A DNA stretch of 64,000 nucleotides from Paludibacteraceae bacterium. Its GTDB lineage: Bacteria > Bacteroidota > Bacteroidia > Bacteroidales > Paludibacteraceae. Under the pieces are notes generated by a model. It worked only from the letters and a program-made list of their open reading frames with translations. It had not been told where the DNA came from and made no database searches. Of the stretch, positions 27,321-35,982 are shown in pieces (position 1 is the first letter of the stretch; each line of letters opens with the position of its first letter). The stretch spans positions 186,001 to 250,000 of the forward strand of contig CAJOEX010000005.1 of assembly GCA_905233415.1 (NCBI GenBank), in the 5' to 3' direction. The position numbers and the translations under genes are program-made.

Positions 27321-30050
27321 ATGGAACAGAAAAAACGTGTTTACACCTTCGGTAACGGTAAAGCCGAAGGTAACGCTAAGATGCGTGAAGAGTTAGGCGG
27401 AAAAGGTGCAAACCTCGCCGAAATGAACCTCGTGGGTGTTCCCGTTCCTCCGGGATTCACCATCACTACTGATGTCTGCAACGAGTATTACGAAGTTGGT
27501 CAGGAGAAGATTATGCAACTCCTAAATGACGACGTAATGGCTGCCGTAAAGCACATTGAGTCTCTGATGAACTGCAAGTTCGGTGACCCGAAGAACCCGC
27601 TGCTGGTATCCGTTCGTTCCGGCGCACGCGCTTCAATGCCCGGTATGATGGACACTATCCTCAACCTCGGTTTGAACGACGAAGTGGCTGAAGGCATGTG
27701 CGTGAAGACGCAAAACCCGCACTTCGTGTATGACAGCTACCGCCGTTTCGTACAGATGTACGGTGACGTAGTGCTTGGTATGAAACCGGTGAACAAAACC
27801 GACATTGACCCGTTCGAGAAGATTATTGACGAGGTGAAAGAGATTCGTCACATCAAACTCGACAAGGACCTGAATGTAGAAGAGTTGAAACTGCTTGTTG
27901 CCCGCTTCAAAACGGCTATTAAAGAGCAAACCGGCAGCGATTTCCCGACAAACCCGATTGAGCAACTCTGGGGAGCCATCTGCGCCGTATTCCGCAGCTG
28001 GATGAACGAGCGTGCCATTCTCTATCGTAAGATGGAAGGAATTCCTGACGAATGGGGAACAGCCGTTAGCGTAATGGCAATGGTATTCGGTAACATGGGC
28101 GAAACATCCGCTACGGGTGTTTGCTTCAGCCGTGACGCCGCTACGGGTGAGAACCTGTTCAACGGTGAGTATCTGGTGAACGCACAAGGTGAGGACGTTG
28201 TAGCCGGTATCCGTACCCCGCAACAAATCACACTCGAAGGCAGCCGCCGTTGGGCAGCGCTGCAAGGCATCAGCGAAGCTGAGCGTGCATCGAAGTTCCC
28301 GTCCATGGAAGAGGCTATGCCGGCGCTGTACGCTGAGTTGAACAGCATCCAGCAGAAGTTGGAGGACCACTACCGCGACATGCAGGACATGGAGTTTACC
28401 GTACAGGAAGGCAAACTCTGGTTCCTCCAGACCCGTAACGGTAAACGTACCGGAACTGCAATGGTGAAGATCGCCATGGACCTTGTTCGTGAAGGCGTTA
28501 TCAGCGAGAAGGAAGCTATCCTGCGCTGCGAGCCGCAGAAGTTGGACGAACTGCTCCACCCTGTTTTCGACAAGGACGCGCTGAAGAAAGCAAAAGTGAT
28601 TACGCAAGGTCTGCCCGCTTCTCCGGGTGCTGCTTGCGGACAAATCGTGTTCCACGCTGACGATGCACAAGAGTGGCATCAGAACGGTCACAAGGTAATC
28701 ATGGTTCGTATCGAGACCAGTCCTGAAGACCTCGCAGGTATGTCTGCAGCCGAAGGTATTCTGACCGCACGCGGCGGTATGACCTCTCACGCAGCCGTTG
28801 TGGCTCGTGGTATGGGTAAGTGCTGCGTTTCGGGTGCAGGTGCCATCCAGGTGGATTACAAGGCCAAGACCGTTAAGATTGAAGGCGTGACCTATAAAGA
28901 GGGCGATTATATCTCGCTGAACGGTTCGACCGGTCAAGTTTATGCCGGTGAGATTCCGACGAAGGCAGCCGAACTGAGTGGCGACTTCAAGGCGCTCATG
29001 GACCTTTGCGACAAATATACCCGTCTGCAAGTTCGTACCAACGCTGATACACCGCACGATGCACGTGTAGCACGCGCATTTGGTGCCAAGGGTATCGGTC
29101 TGACCCGTACGGAGCATATGTTCTTCGAGGACAAGAAGATTATCGCCATGCGCGAAATGATTCTTGCCAAAGACGCTGCCGGTCGTGAGAAAGCATTGGC
29201 GAAGCTCCTGCCCTACCAGAAAGCTGACTTCAAGGGCATTCTCGAAGCTATGGACGGTTGTCCGGTGAATATCCGTCTGCTCGATCCTCCTTTGCATGAG
29301 TTCGTTCCTCATGATATCAAGGGTCAGGAGCAAATGGCTAAGGAAATGGGCGTTTCTGTAGAGGAAATCCAAACACGTGTTGCTTCATTGGCAGAGAACA
29401 ACCCGATGCTCGGTCACCGTGGCTGCCGTCTGGGTATCACGTTCCCGGAGATTACCGCTATGCAGACCCGCGCTATCTTGAGCGCCGCTTGCGAACTGAA
29501 GAAAGAAGGCAAGAACCCAATGCCGGAAATCATGGTTCCGCTGATTGGTATTCTGTACGAGCTGAAACAGCAGAAAGAGATTATCCAAAAGGTAGCGAAA
29601 GAAGTATTTGCAGAGTATGGCATTGAGGTTGAGTTCGAGATTGGTACGATGATTGAGATTCCGCGTGCCGCTCTGACCGCAGACCGCATTGCTACAGAGG
29701 CTCAATACTTCAGCTTCGGTACAAATGACCTGACACAGATGACCTTTGGTTACAGCCGTGACGATATTGCTTCGTTCCTGCCGGCATACTTGGAGAAGAA
29801 GATTCTGAAAGTGGATCCATTCCAGGTACTTGACCAGAAAGGTGTTGGCCAACTCATTAAGATGGCGGTAGAAAAAGGTCGTGCCGTTCGTCCGGGATTG
29901 CGTACCGGTATCTGCGGCGAACATGGTGGTGAACCGAGCAGCGTTAAGTTCTGCGCCCGCGTTGGCATGAACTACGCTTCCTGCTCGCCGTTCCGCGTTC
30001 CTATCGCACGCCTCGCAGCAGCTCAGGCAGCGGTTGAAGATGAGAAGTAA
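27321..30050 (+). CDS. ppdK: Pyruvate, phosphate dikinase
   Basis: A 909-residue enzyme, usual for the family, from the ATG at 27321 (MEQKKRVYTFG). It interconverts pyruvate + ATP + Pi with PEP + AMP + PPi. The N-terminal ATP-grasp domain (GGKGANLAEM, SVRSGARASMPGMMDTILN) is followed by the swivelling domain with the phosphorylated histidine in GGMTSHAAVVARGMG. The C-terminal PEP/pyruvate barrel has GLTRTEHMFF, FGTNDLTQMTFG and the proton-donor cysteine in GICGEHGGEPSSV. It probably serves PPi-linked glycolysis or gluconeogenesis, as in many anaerobic Bacteroidales. A strong terminator follows. Confidence 0.96.
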   Translation: MEQKKRVYTFGNGKAEGNAKMREELGGKGANLAEMNLVGVPVPPGFTITTDVCNEYYEVGQEKIMQLLNDDVMAAVKHIESLMNCKFGDPKNPLLVSVRSGARASMPGMMDTILNLGLNDEVAEGMCVKTQNPHFVYDSYRRFVQMYGDVVLGMKPVNKTDIDPFEKIIDEVKEIRHIKLDKDLNVEELKLLVARFKTAIKEQTGSDFPTNPIEQLWGAICAVFRSWMNERAILYRKMEGIPDEWGTAVSVMAMVFGNMGETSATGVCFSRDAATGENLFNGEYLVNAQGEDVVAGIRTPQQITLEGSRRWAALQGISEAERASKFPSMEEAMPALYAELNSIQQKLEDHYRDMQDMEFTVQEGKLWFLQTRNGKRTGTAMVKIAMDLVREGVISEKEAILRCEPQKLDELLHPVFDKDALKKAKVITQGLPASPGAACGQIVFHADDAQEWHQNGHKVIMVRIETSPEDLAGMSAAEGILTARGGMTSHAAVVARGMGKCCVSGAGAIQVDYKAKTVKIEGVTYKEGDYISLNGSTGQVYAGEIPTKAAELSGDFKALMDLCDKYTRLQVRTNADTPHDARVARAFGAKGIGLTRTEHMFFEDKKIIAMREMILAKDAAGREKALAKLLPYQKADFKGILEAMDGCPVNIRLLDPPLHEFVPHDIKGQEQMAKEMGVSVEEIQTRVASLAENNPMLGHRGCRLGITFPEITAMQTRAILSAACELKKEGKNPMPEIMVPLIGILYELKQQKEIIQKVAKEVFAEYGIEVEFEIGTMIEIPRAALTADRIATEAQYFSFGTNDLTQMTFGYSRDDIASFLPAYLEKKILKVDPFQVLDQKGVGQLIKMAVEKGRAVRPGLRTGICGEHGGEPSSVKFCARVGMNYASCSPFRVPIARLAAAQAAVEDEK

Positions 30051-30070
30051 AAGACCACTTCCTTTTAGAT

Positions 30071-30110
30071 AAAATTAAGCGCACTCACATTCGAAAGTGC
30101 GCTTAATTTG
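30071..30110 (+). terminator. Terminator after ppdK
   Basis: A stem AATTAAGCGCACT ... AGTGCGCTTAATTT with a loop of about 9 nt ends in T-rich sequence 21 bp after the ppdK stop. The near-perfect AT flanks make it work on both strands. Confidence 0.8.
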
Positions 30111-30136
30111 TATATAATATATAAAATATTGTCGCT

Positions 30137-30419
30137 GTATGAGGATAATTATATACTATGGTTACCCAAGTTCAGGTTTCAATCAATCTCAGGTTGAAAA
30201 CTTTTTATTTTTATCGGGTTGGGCGAAGAACCAGAAGAATCAGATTAATTAGAATAATTCAGATTAGTTCAGAGAATTAGAGGAATCAGAGAAATCGGGT
30301 TTCCGGGTTTTCTGCCAATCTGCCTAGTAGAACCAAGAAATAATCAGGTTTTTTCTATACGTGCGCCTATTATAGAATGACAAAAATCAGGTTCTTCTCG
30401 TATATAATTATCCTGTATG
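30137..30419. mobile_element. MITE-like element with 15-bp terminal inverted repeats and 5-bp target duplication
   Basis: AGGATAATTATATAC (30142-30156) and its exact reverse complement (30400-30414) bound a 273-bp segment. On both outer sides lies the same pentamer, GTATG (30137-30141 and 30415-30419), the expected mark of a transposition event. The inside has no reading frame of useful length and consists of AT-rich degenerate repeats (AGATTA, CAGGTT). No transposase in the window could be matched to it. Confidence 0.65.
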
Positions 30420-30427
30420 AGTCCTGT

Positions 30428-30493
30428 GATGTATCGTAAATGCATCGTTAATGTATCGTAAATCTAACGTAAATCTATCGTAAATGTTTCGTC
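30428..30493. repeat. 11-bp tandem array (AATNTATCGTA x6)
   Basis: Six consecutive 11-bp units such as GATGTATCGTA, AATGCATCGTT and AATCTATCGTA lie 9 bp beyond the MITE-like element. The same unit makes up the array at 13174-13228. Confidence 0.85.
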
Positions 30494-30590
30494 GAGGAAA
30501 AGGAACAATAATAGAAAACAGATGCAGGAAAGGGAATCTGAGATATACAATAAGAAATACGTAATCAGAAATATAATCAGAAATACGTAA

Positions 30591-31982
30591 TCAAAGAACG
30601 CCCAGGCTGTTGAGGAAAATGAGAATAATCGCTATGGGAACAAGCCAACGCAAAACGAAAATGTAAATCTTCCTAAACCAACGCTTAATGCCCTTATCCG
30701 CATGCAAAACGCCTTTTTCTCCATTCTTCGGGAGACACCAGCCAACAAACAAAGACATTCCCAACGCTCCTATCGGCAACATAATACAAGCTGTCACCTC
30801 GTCAAACCACTCAAAGAGGTTATGCCCGAAGAAGGTCAGCCCGCTGAAAGCACCCGTCATTGAAAGCACACAAAGCACAATCAGCCCACCAACCAATGCC
30901 GAGACAATCAATACGCTCTGGTGACGGTTAAACGCCTTACCATGCTTTTTCTTTCCATTATTGGCAAAGGCTTCACTTGCTTCACAAACAAACGCCACCG
31001 CCACTTCCATCAATGAAATGGTAGAAGTCAACGCAGCAATACACAGCAAGGAAAAAAACAAGACACCGCTGAACCATGAGAACGACATCTGCTCAAAAAT
31101 AGCCGGCAAGACCACAAACACCAGTTGCGGTCCTTCGGCAGGATTAAATCCAAAGGCGAAAACAGCAGGGAAAATGATAATTCCGGCTAAAATGGCGACC
31201 AATGTATCAAGGATAATAACCTGAACAGATGTTCCCGTTACATTCTGCGATTTAGGCATATAGGCTCCGTATGTTATCAAAGCTCCCATACCGATAGAAA
31301 GGCTGAAGAAACATTGTCCCATCGCTTCCATGATTACTTTCGGCGTGATTTTGGAAAAATCCGTCTGGAAAAAGAAACGCATACCGACATTACTTCCATC
31401 CAGCATCAGCACACGCCCCGCCATGAGCAACATCATCAGCAACAATAACGGCATCAGCAGTTTGCTCAAGCGCTCAATACCCGTATTCACATCAAACCAA
31501 AGTACCGCCGCTGTAAGCACTACCGGCAGCAGACTGAAACCAATCATTCTCGGCGTATTCGAAGAAACAGTGGCGAAATGAGCTGTCAACGCCTCCGTAC
31601 CAAAGCCGTCAAAGGTATGCCTAACCGCCTCAAAAAGATAATTGAAGCACCATCCGGTCACCACGAAATAAAAACCCATGATAATGAACGCCGTCATCAT
31701 ACACAGCCAACTGAGCCATTGCCAACGGTCATTGCCATTCAAGGCGCGAAAAGCCCCGAAAGCACTCTTGCCGGAACGCTTACCGATAAGAAACTCCGTC
31801 ATTATCAGCGGCATACCGAACAACAATACACACAGCAGATATACAATCAAAAATGCTCCTCCACCGTTCTCACCGGCGATGTACGGAAATTTCCAGATAT
31901 TACCCAAACCGACAGCACTACCAGCTGCCGCCATAATCAAACCTACCTTCGAAGAAAAGGAGGTGCTTTTACGTTCACTCAT
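30591..31982 (-). CDS. Sodium-dependent transporter, neurotransmitter:sodium symporter (NSS) family
   Basis: A 463-residue membrane protein with about 11 hydrophobic segments. It opens with the NSS signature GSAVGLGNIWKFPYIAGENGGGAF (helix 1 unwinding region) and contains SLSIGMGALITYGAYMP (helix 6). Bacterial relatives such as LeuT, MhsT and TnaT import hydrophobic or aromatic amino acids with Na+. It lies 21 bp downstream of the ammonia-lyase gene on the same strand, so it could import that enzyme's substrate. The amino acid transported cannot be determined from motifs alone. Confidence 0.92.
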   Translation of the reverse strand: MSERKSTSFSSKVGLIMAAAGSAVGLGNIWKFPYIAGENGGGAFLIVYLLCVLLFGMPLIMTEFLIGKRSGKSAFGAFRALNGNDRWQWLSWLCMMTAFIIMGFYFVVTGWCFNYLFEAVRHTFDGFGTEALTAHFATVSSNTPRMIGFSLLPVVLTAAVLWFDVNTGIERLSKLLMPLLLLMMLLMAGRVLMLDGSNVGMRFFFQTDFSKITPKVIMEAMGQCFFSLSIGMGALITYGAYMPKSQNVTGTSVQVIILDTLVAILAGIIIFPAVFAFGFNPAEGPQLVFVVLPAIFEQMSFSWFSGVLFFSLLCIAALTSTISLMEVAVAFVCEASEAFANNGKKKHGKAFNRHQSVLIVSALVGGLIVLCVLSMTGAFSGLTFFGHNLFEWFDEVTACIMLPIGALGMSLFVGWCLPKNGEKGVLHADKGIKRWFRKIYIFVLRWLVPIAIILIFLNSLGVL

Positions 31983-32003
31983 TTTTTGTACCTTACTTAT
32001 GTT

Positions 32004-33506
32004 TTATCCTCTGTGGCGGAGGAAATCAATGACCCGGACGATTTCGTCGTAATGCGGACGATCCGTAACAAGTTCGGGAACAAACGTCCGGAGTTCATCA
32101 TAAGCCCTGCCGGTTGCAGGAGCAAGCTGACTGCGGATATCAAGGCAGTCCGTAGCCTGCGCCAACGCCATAAAGAGTATTGCAATCACCTGATAAGCAT
32201 TGTCTATCACTTTGGCACACAACTCCGCTGTGTTGGTGCCCATAGAAACTATATCCTGATTGTCGTTATTGTTCGGAATGGAATGCACATAATTCGGCAT
32301 CGCCAAGGTCTGACACTCCGCCGTTGTGCTTGTGGCCGTAAACTGCATTGCCTGCATACCGTAATGCAAGCCAAGCGTTCCACGATTCAGAAATGGCGGC
32401 AATATACCATTGATGCGGTCATGCATAAGGTAGTTCAGCTGCCGCTCCGCCGTCATGACAAGGCGCACCAAAGCAATCTTAACCTTGTCTTCCTCCAACG
32501 AGATATAATCGCCGTGGAAGTTGCCTCCGTGATAAACGTTCCGCGTTTCAAAGTCAATAATCGGATTGTCACTTGCCGCATTCAGTTCCCCGTCAATTAC
32601 ACGATGTGCGTTATCCAGCGTTTCGAGAATCGGACCAAGAATCTGCGGCGTACAACGAAGACTGTAATAGGGCTGTACTTTGTCTTTGAAGACCTGCTCC
32701 GTGTGACCGCCGTTGTAGAGCGCGTGTTCACGCTGCTGCAAACGCCGGCTGCCGGCTGCGAGTTCACGCATTTGTTCAGCGATGCGTATTTGTCCCGAAT
32801 GGCGACGGCAAGCGTTTAACGGTTCGGACATAAGGTCGTCATACGAGGCAGCAATCTCATTCATCCACACCGAAGAAAGTACCGCCAACCGGAGCAGATT
32901 CTCTGCGTGAAGCTGGTTAACAGCCGCAATTCCGGTCATGACACTTGTACCATTGGTGGCACTCAAACCCTCGCGAATATAGATATTTATCGGTTGTAAA
33001 CCCTCATTCGCTAGTACTTCGCCCGCCGGAAGCCATTCGCCGCGATAGTGTACTTTTCCTTCCCCGATAAGACAAAGGGCAATGTGCGCCAATTGAACAA
33101 GGTCACCGGAAGCACCAACACTGCCGTGCTCTGGAATAAAAGGTATAATGCCACGATTAAGAAACGCTGTCAGCAAGTGGACAATGTCCTCATGTACCCC
33201 ACTCTTCCCTTGCAGGAAGCTGCCAAGACGCGCATACATGGCGGCACGCACATAATCATCGGCAAGCGGTTTGCCGGCACCGGTTGCGTGCGAACGGATA
33301 ATATTATACTGCAGTTCCTTGAGATGGTCATCCTCTACCCGCCACTGCGCCATAGGACCGAAACCGGTGTTGATGCCATAAATAACTTTGTCCTTCGCAA
33401 ATTCACGCAAAAAAGCATAACTGTTTCTGACACGTTCCAATGCTTCGTCTGAAGGACGGAAAGCAACTCCTTTATATAAAATAGTATATAGTTCGTCTAT
33501 GCTCAT
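32004..33506 (-). CDS. Aromatic amino-acid/histidine ammonia-lyase (HutH-like, MIO enzyme)
   Basis: A 500-residue lyase. The triad Ala-Ser-Gly at 132-134 in EHGSVGASGDLVQLAH cyclises to the MIO electrophile, which removes ammonia from an aromatic amino acid or histidine. YGINTGFGPMA at about 43-52 carries the conserved tyrosine; NNNDNQDIVSMG is the other active-site loop. The selectivity pair reads Ser72-His73 (IIRSHATG), as in histidine ammonia-lyases, but the FGPMAQW block also recalls the aromatic lyases of Bacteroidetes pigment clusters. No hutU, hutI or polyene genes are nearby. The NSS transporter follows by 21 bp; the beta-CASP gene precedes it by 15 bp. Confidence 0.85.
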   Translation of the reverse strand: MSIDELYTILYKGVAFRPSDEALERVRNSYAFLREFAKDKVIYGINTGFGPMAQWRVEDDHLKELQYNIIRSHATGAGKPLADDYVRAAMYARLGSFLQGKSGVHEDIVHLLTAFLNRGIIPFIPEHGSVGASGDLVQLAHIALCLIGEGKVHYRGEWLPAGEVLANEGLQPINIYIREGLSATNGTSVMTGIAAVNQLHAENLLRLAVLSSVWMNEIAASYDDLMSEPLNACRRHSGQIRIAEQMRELAAGSRRLQQREHALYNGGHTEQVFKDKVQPYYSLRCTPQILGPILETLDNAHRVIDGELNAASDNPIIDFETRNVYHGGNFHGDYISLEEDKVKIALVRLVMTAERQLNYLMHDRINGILPPFLNRGTLGLHYGMQAMQFTATSTTAECQTLAMPNYVHSIPNNNDNQDIVSMGTNTAELCAKVIDNAYQVIAILFMALAQATDCLDIRSQLAPATGRAYDELRTFVPELVTDRPHYDEIVRVIDFLRHRG

Positions 33507-33521
33507 TTAGCATTTGTTCTT

Positions 33522-34931
33522 TTACAATTCTACCAGTTCACCTTTGTGCGGAATCGAAATATTCCGGAAGCCGGATTCATACAGATGGTCCTTGTATTCA
33601 GACTGCGCATCCGGTTCACCATGCACGATGAATGTATGCCTTACTTGCTCAACATCCACACTTGAAGTCAAATAGTGCAGCATCTCGCGCCAGTCACCAT
33701 GACCGGAGAAGCCTTCAATCTTGGTAATTTGGGCTTTGATTCGATGGTCGTAGCCAAAAATAGAAATCCACTTTCTGTTCGGGTCTTGAATGCGTGCGCC
33801 TAATGAAGTCGGCGTACAATAGCCGACAATGAGAATCGTTGTGCTTGGGTCGTCGATGTGATTGGCCACATGGTGCTTGATTCGTCCCGCCTCCAACATT
33901 CCGGAAGCCGAAATGATAATACACGGCTCATCACTGTGGTTCAAAGCTTTGGACTCACGGATATCCGTTATATACTTGAGTGTATTAAAGCCAAACGGGT
34001 CATCGTCAAAACGCATGGAATCCTGCACTTCTTCGTTCAATTCGTCCATATACATGCGGAAAATATGCGTTGCGTTCACGGACAAAGGAGAATCGACATA
34101 AACCTTAATGTGCGGCAAACGTCCATCGTTGTACAGCCGGTTGAGCACATAAACAATCTCCTGCGTTCTGCCCACCGAGAAAGAAGGTATCAAGAGTTTG
34201 CCTTTCTTATAGACGCACGTATCATCCACGACGCCAAGCAATTGCTCCTCGCTAACAAGTGTATCGTCATGCAGGCGATTTCCGTATGTTGATTCACAAA
34301 TGAGGTAATCGCATTTCGGGAAAGGTTTCGGCGAACAAAGAATGTGACTTTTCTCACGGCCTATATCGCCGGTATAGGCAATCGTAACCCACTCGCCTGA
34401 TTTCTTGCGGACTTCCAACGTAACAACAGCGGAGCCAAGCATGTGACCGGAATTGGTGAAGGTGACATACACATCGTCATAAAGACGATAACGGCGTTCG
34501 TAGCCGATTGTCATAAAGAGCCGCATACAACGCTCAGCGTGATTGGAATCGTAAAGCGGTGTGATTTTCGGCTTGTGGAGACGGTCCATTTTCTTATTGT
34601 ACCAACGCACATCCTGCGCCTGAATAAATGCCGTATCCTGGAACATGATTGCGCAAAGGTCACGCGTGGCAGGCGTACAAAGCACGTCTCCACGAAAACC
34701 GAGCCGCCAAATATAAGGAATCAAGCCGGAGTGGTCAATGTGCGCATGAGTGAGAATGACGTAATCAATTGTCGTCGGGTCAAAACCGAGGTCACGGTTT
34801 GCGGCATCCGTTTCCATGCCTTTTCCCTGATACATACCGCAATCCAGCAAAATACGCTTGCCGGAATCGGTAGTTAGAAGATGTTTGCTGCCCGTTACTT
34901 CTTCAGCAGCTCCGAGAAATTGAATAGTCAT
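33522..34931 (-). CDS. MBL-fold beta-CASP ribonuclease-like protein
   Basis: A 469-residue metallo-beta-lactamase fold with the zinc motif THAHIDHSG (H62, H64, D66, H67), SGHMLGSA, the aspartate in YTGDIG, and the beta-CASP motifs CESTYGNR, PSFSVGRTQEI, SASGMLEAGRIKHH and, near the end, FSGHGDWREM with VHGEPDA (RMMBL motif). Bacterial members of this group are RNA exo/endonucleases (relatives of CPSF73/YsgC). The substrate is unknown. A run of four 8-bp ATCATTCT/ATCATTTT units separates it from the DUF4293-like gene upstream. Confidence 0.88.
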   Translation of the reverse strand: MTIQFLGAAEEVTGSKHLLTTDSGKRILLDCGMYQGKGMETDAANRDLGFDPTTIDYVILTHAHIDHSGLIPYIWRLGFRGDVLCTPATRDLCAIMFQDTAFIQAQDVRWYNKKMDRLHKPKITPLYDSNHAERCMRLFMTIGYERRYRLYDDVYVTFTNSGHMLGSAVVTLEVRKKSGEWVTIAYTGDIGREKSHILCSPKPFPKCDYLICESTYGNRLHDDTLVSEEQLLGVVDDTCVYKKGKLLIPSFSVGRTQEIVYVLNRLYNDGRLPHIKVYVDSPLSVNATHIFRMYMDELNEEVQDSMRFDDDPFGFNTLKYITDIRESKALNHSDEPCIIISASGMLEAGRIKHHVANHIDDPSTTILIVGYCTPTSLGARIQDPNRKWISIFGYDHRIKAQITKIEGFSGHGDWREMLHYLTSSVDVEQVRHTFIVHGEPDAQSEYKDHLYESGFRNISIPHKGELVEL

Positions 34932-34963
34932 ATCATTCTATCATTTTATCATTCTATCATTTC
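34932..34963. repeat. 8-bp tandem array (ATCATTCT/ATCATTTT x4)
   Basis: Four consecutive octamers fill the 34-bp gap between the start of the beta-CASP gene and the stop of the DUF4293-like gene, where the ribosome-binding region would be. The unit is close to that of the array at 14451. Confidence 0.8.
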
Positions 34964-34965
34964 AA

Positions 34966-35460
34966 TTAGCGTATGCGGTCGGCTGCACGAACAAGAGCTT
35001 CGTCCTTCAGTATTCTGCGCGTAGCGCCAAGCGTCAGCACAAAGCATATAAGCGGAATACATGCCCAGAAATAAAGGTTCCAATCCAAATTGAAGTTCAT
35101 TTGCGCGAACCAAATATACACATATAAAATGCCGTAATAGCCCAGACATAACAGCGCAAGAAAGATATTCAATCTCGCCTGCAAAATGCGCCTGCGATAC
35201 ATGAATATATCCAACAGCGCCAGCAACGGGATAAGTACCGTTGTCAGCGTCAAGCCCCAAATACCTTTCAGCGTGAGCGTGTCCAGATAGAGGTTTTCCA
35301 TATCCGGTGTGATTTCGTCCATGCCGACAGCCCCCAGTTCAAACATCCGCTGAACCGGCTCGTCCGGCATCGTGGTAAACTGTATCACCGGCACAAAAAA
35401 CAACAGCGTGCCAAGAATGACAATAAACAATAAATAAAGAGATTGAATTCGTTGTATCAT
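34966..35460 (-). CDS. DUF4293-like integral membrane protein
   Basis: A 164-residue protein with four hydrophobic helices (about 5-27, 66-87, 94-115, 127-146) and the family-typical start MIQRIQSLYLLFIVIL. DUF4293 proteins are common in Bacteroidetes and have no known function. The gene starts 5 nt after the acetyltransferase stop and belongs to the fumarase-dxr-rseP run. Confidence 0.78.
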   Translation of the reverse strand: MIQRIQSLYLLFIVILGTLLFFVPVIQFTTMPDEPVQRMFELGAVGMDEITPDMENLYLDTLTLKGIWGLTLTTVLIPLLALLDIFMYRRRILQARLNIFLALLCLGYYGILYVYIWFAQMNFNLDWNLYFWACIPLICFVLTLGATRRILKDEALVRAADRIR

Positions 35461-35465
35461 AAGGT

Positions 35466-35981
35466 TTACTTTTTTGCTTCCTCCAATGTGGCAACTTTGT
35501 CGCCGTTCTTGTTCACCCAGCCTATTTGCCGAGCGGGATTACCAACCATCAGCGCATAAGCGGGAACATCCTTTGTTACCACAGAACCGGCTCCAATGAG
35601 GCAGTATTCGCCCAGTTCGTGTCCGCAAACTATTGTGGCATTCGCGCCAACAGATGCTCCACGACGGATTATCGTCTCGCGGTATTCATGTTTGCGGCTG
35701 ACAGCAGCCCGCGGATTGATGACGTTTGTAAATACCATAGACGGACCAAGAAAGACATCGTCCTCGCACCTTACACCCGTATAAACAGAGACGTTGTTCT
35801 GAATCTTGCAGTTTCTGCCAAGCACTACGTCCGGCGAAATAACCACGTTCTGACCGATATTACAATCCTCACCAATCGTGCAATTGGACATTATGTGGCT
35901 GAAATGCCAAATCTTGGTACCTTTACCGATGACGCAACCATCATCAACGTACGAACTCTCGTGAACAAAATAGTCTGCCAT
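35466..35981 (-). CDS. Left-handed beta-helix (hexapeptide) N-acetyltransferase, WbpD/WlbB-like
   Basis: 171 residues made of hexapeptide repeats (IGKGTKIWHFSHI, IGEDCNIGQNVVISP, IQNNVSVYTGV) ending GNPARQIGWVNKNGD. The WHFSHI opening and GWVNKNGD ending are typical of enzymes that acetylate the 3-amino group of UDP-2-acetamido-3-amino sugars for surface polysaccharides. No other sugar-nucleotide gene is beside it, so this assignment rests on similarity alone. It starts 1 nt after rseP. Confidence 0.82.
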   Translation of the reverse strand: MADYFVHESSYVDDGCVIGKGTKIWHFSHIMSNCTIGEDCNIGQNVVISPDVVLGRNCKIQNNVSVYTGVRCEDDVFLGPSMVFTNVINPRAAVSRKHEYRETIIRRGASVGANATIVCGHELGEYCLIGAGSVVTKDVPAYALMVGNPARQIGWVNKNGDKVATLEEAKK

Positions 35982-35982
35982 A

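Larger units (their letters stand above)
30113..30590. other. Gene-free region between ppdK and the sodium-dependent transporter
   Basis: The 478-bp gap holds a MITE-like element (30137-30419) and an 11-bp tandem array (30428-30493). The last 95 bp contain repeated GAAATACGTAATCA-type stretches (about 30540-30595) up to the transporter stop. I see no coding sequence, promoter or RNA gene. Confidence 0.7.

Noticed and set aside
27633..29372. Long open frame (579 codons) antisense to ppdK
   Set aside because: It mirrors the codon pattern of a strongly expressed gene, has no family motif and no promoter. Similar antisense frames opposite pepT (24626-25924), thrS (42298-43605) and clpB (48451-49608) were rejected for the same reason.
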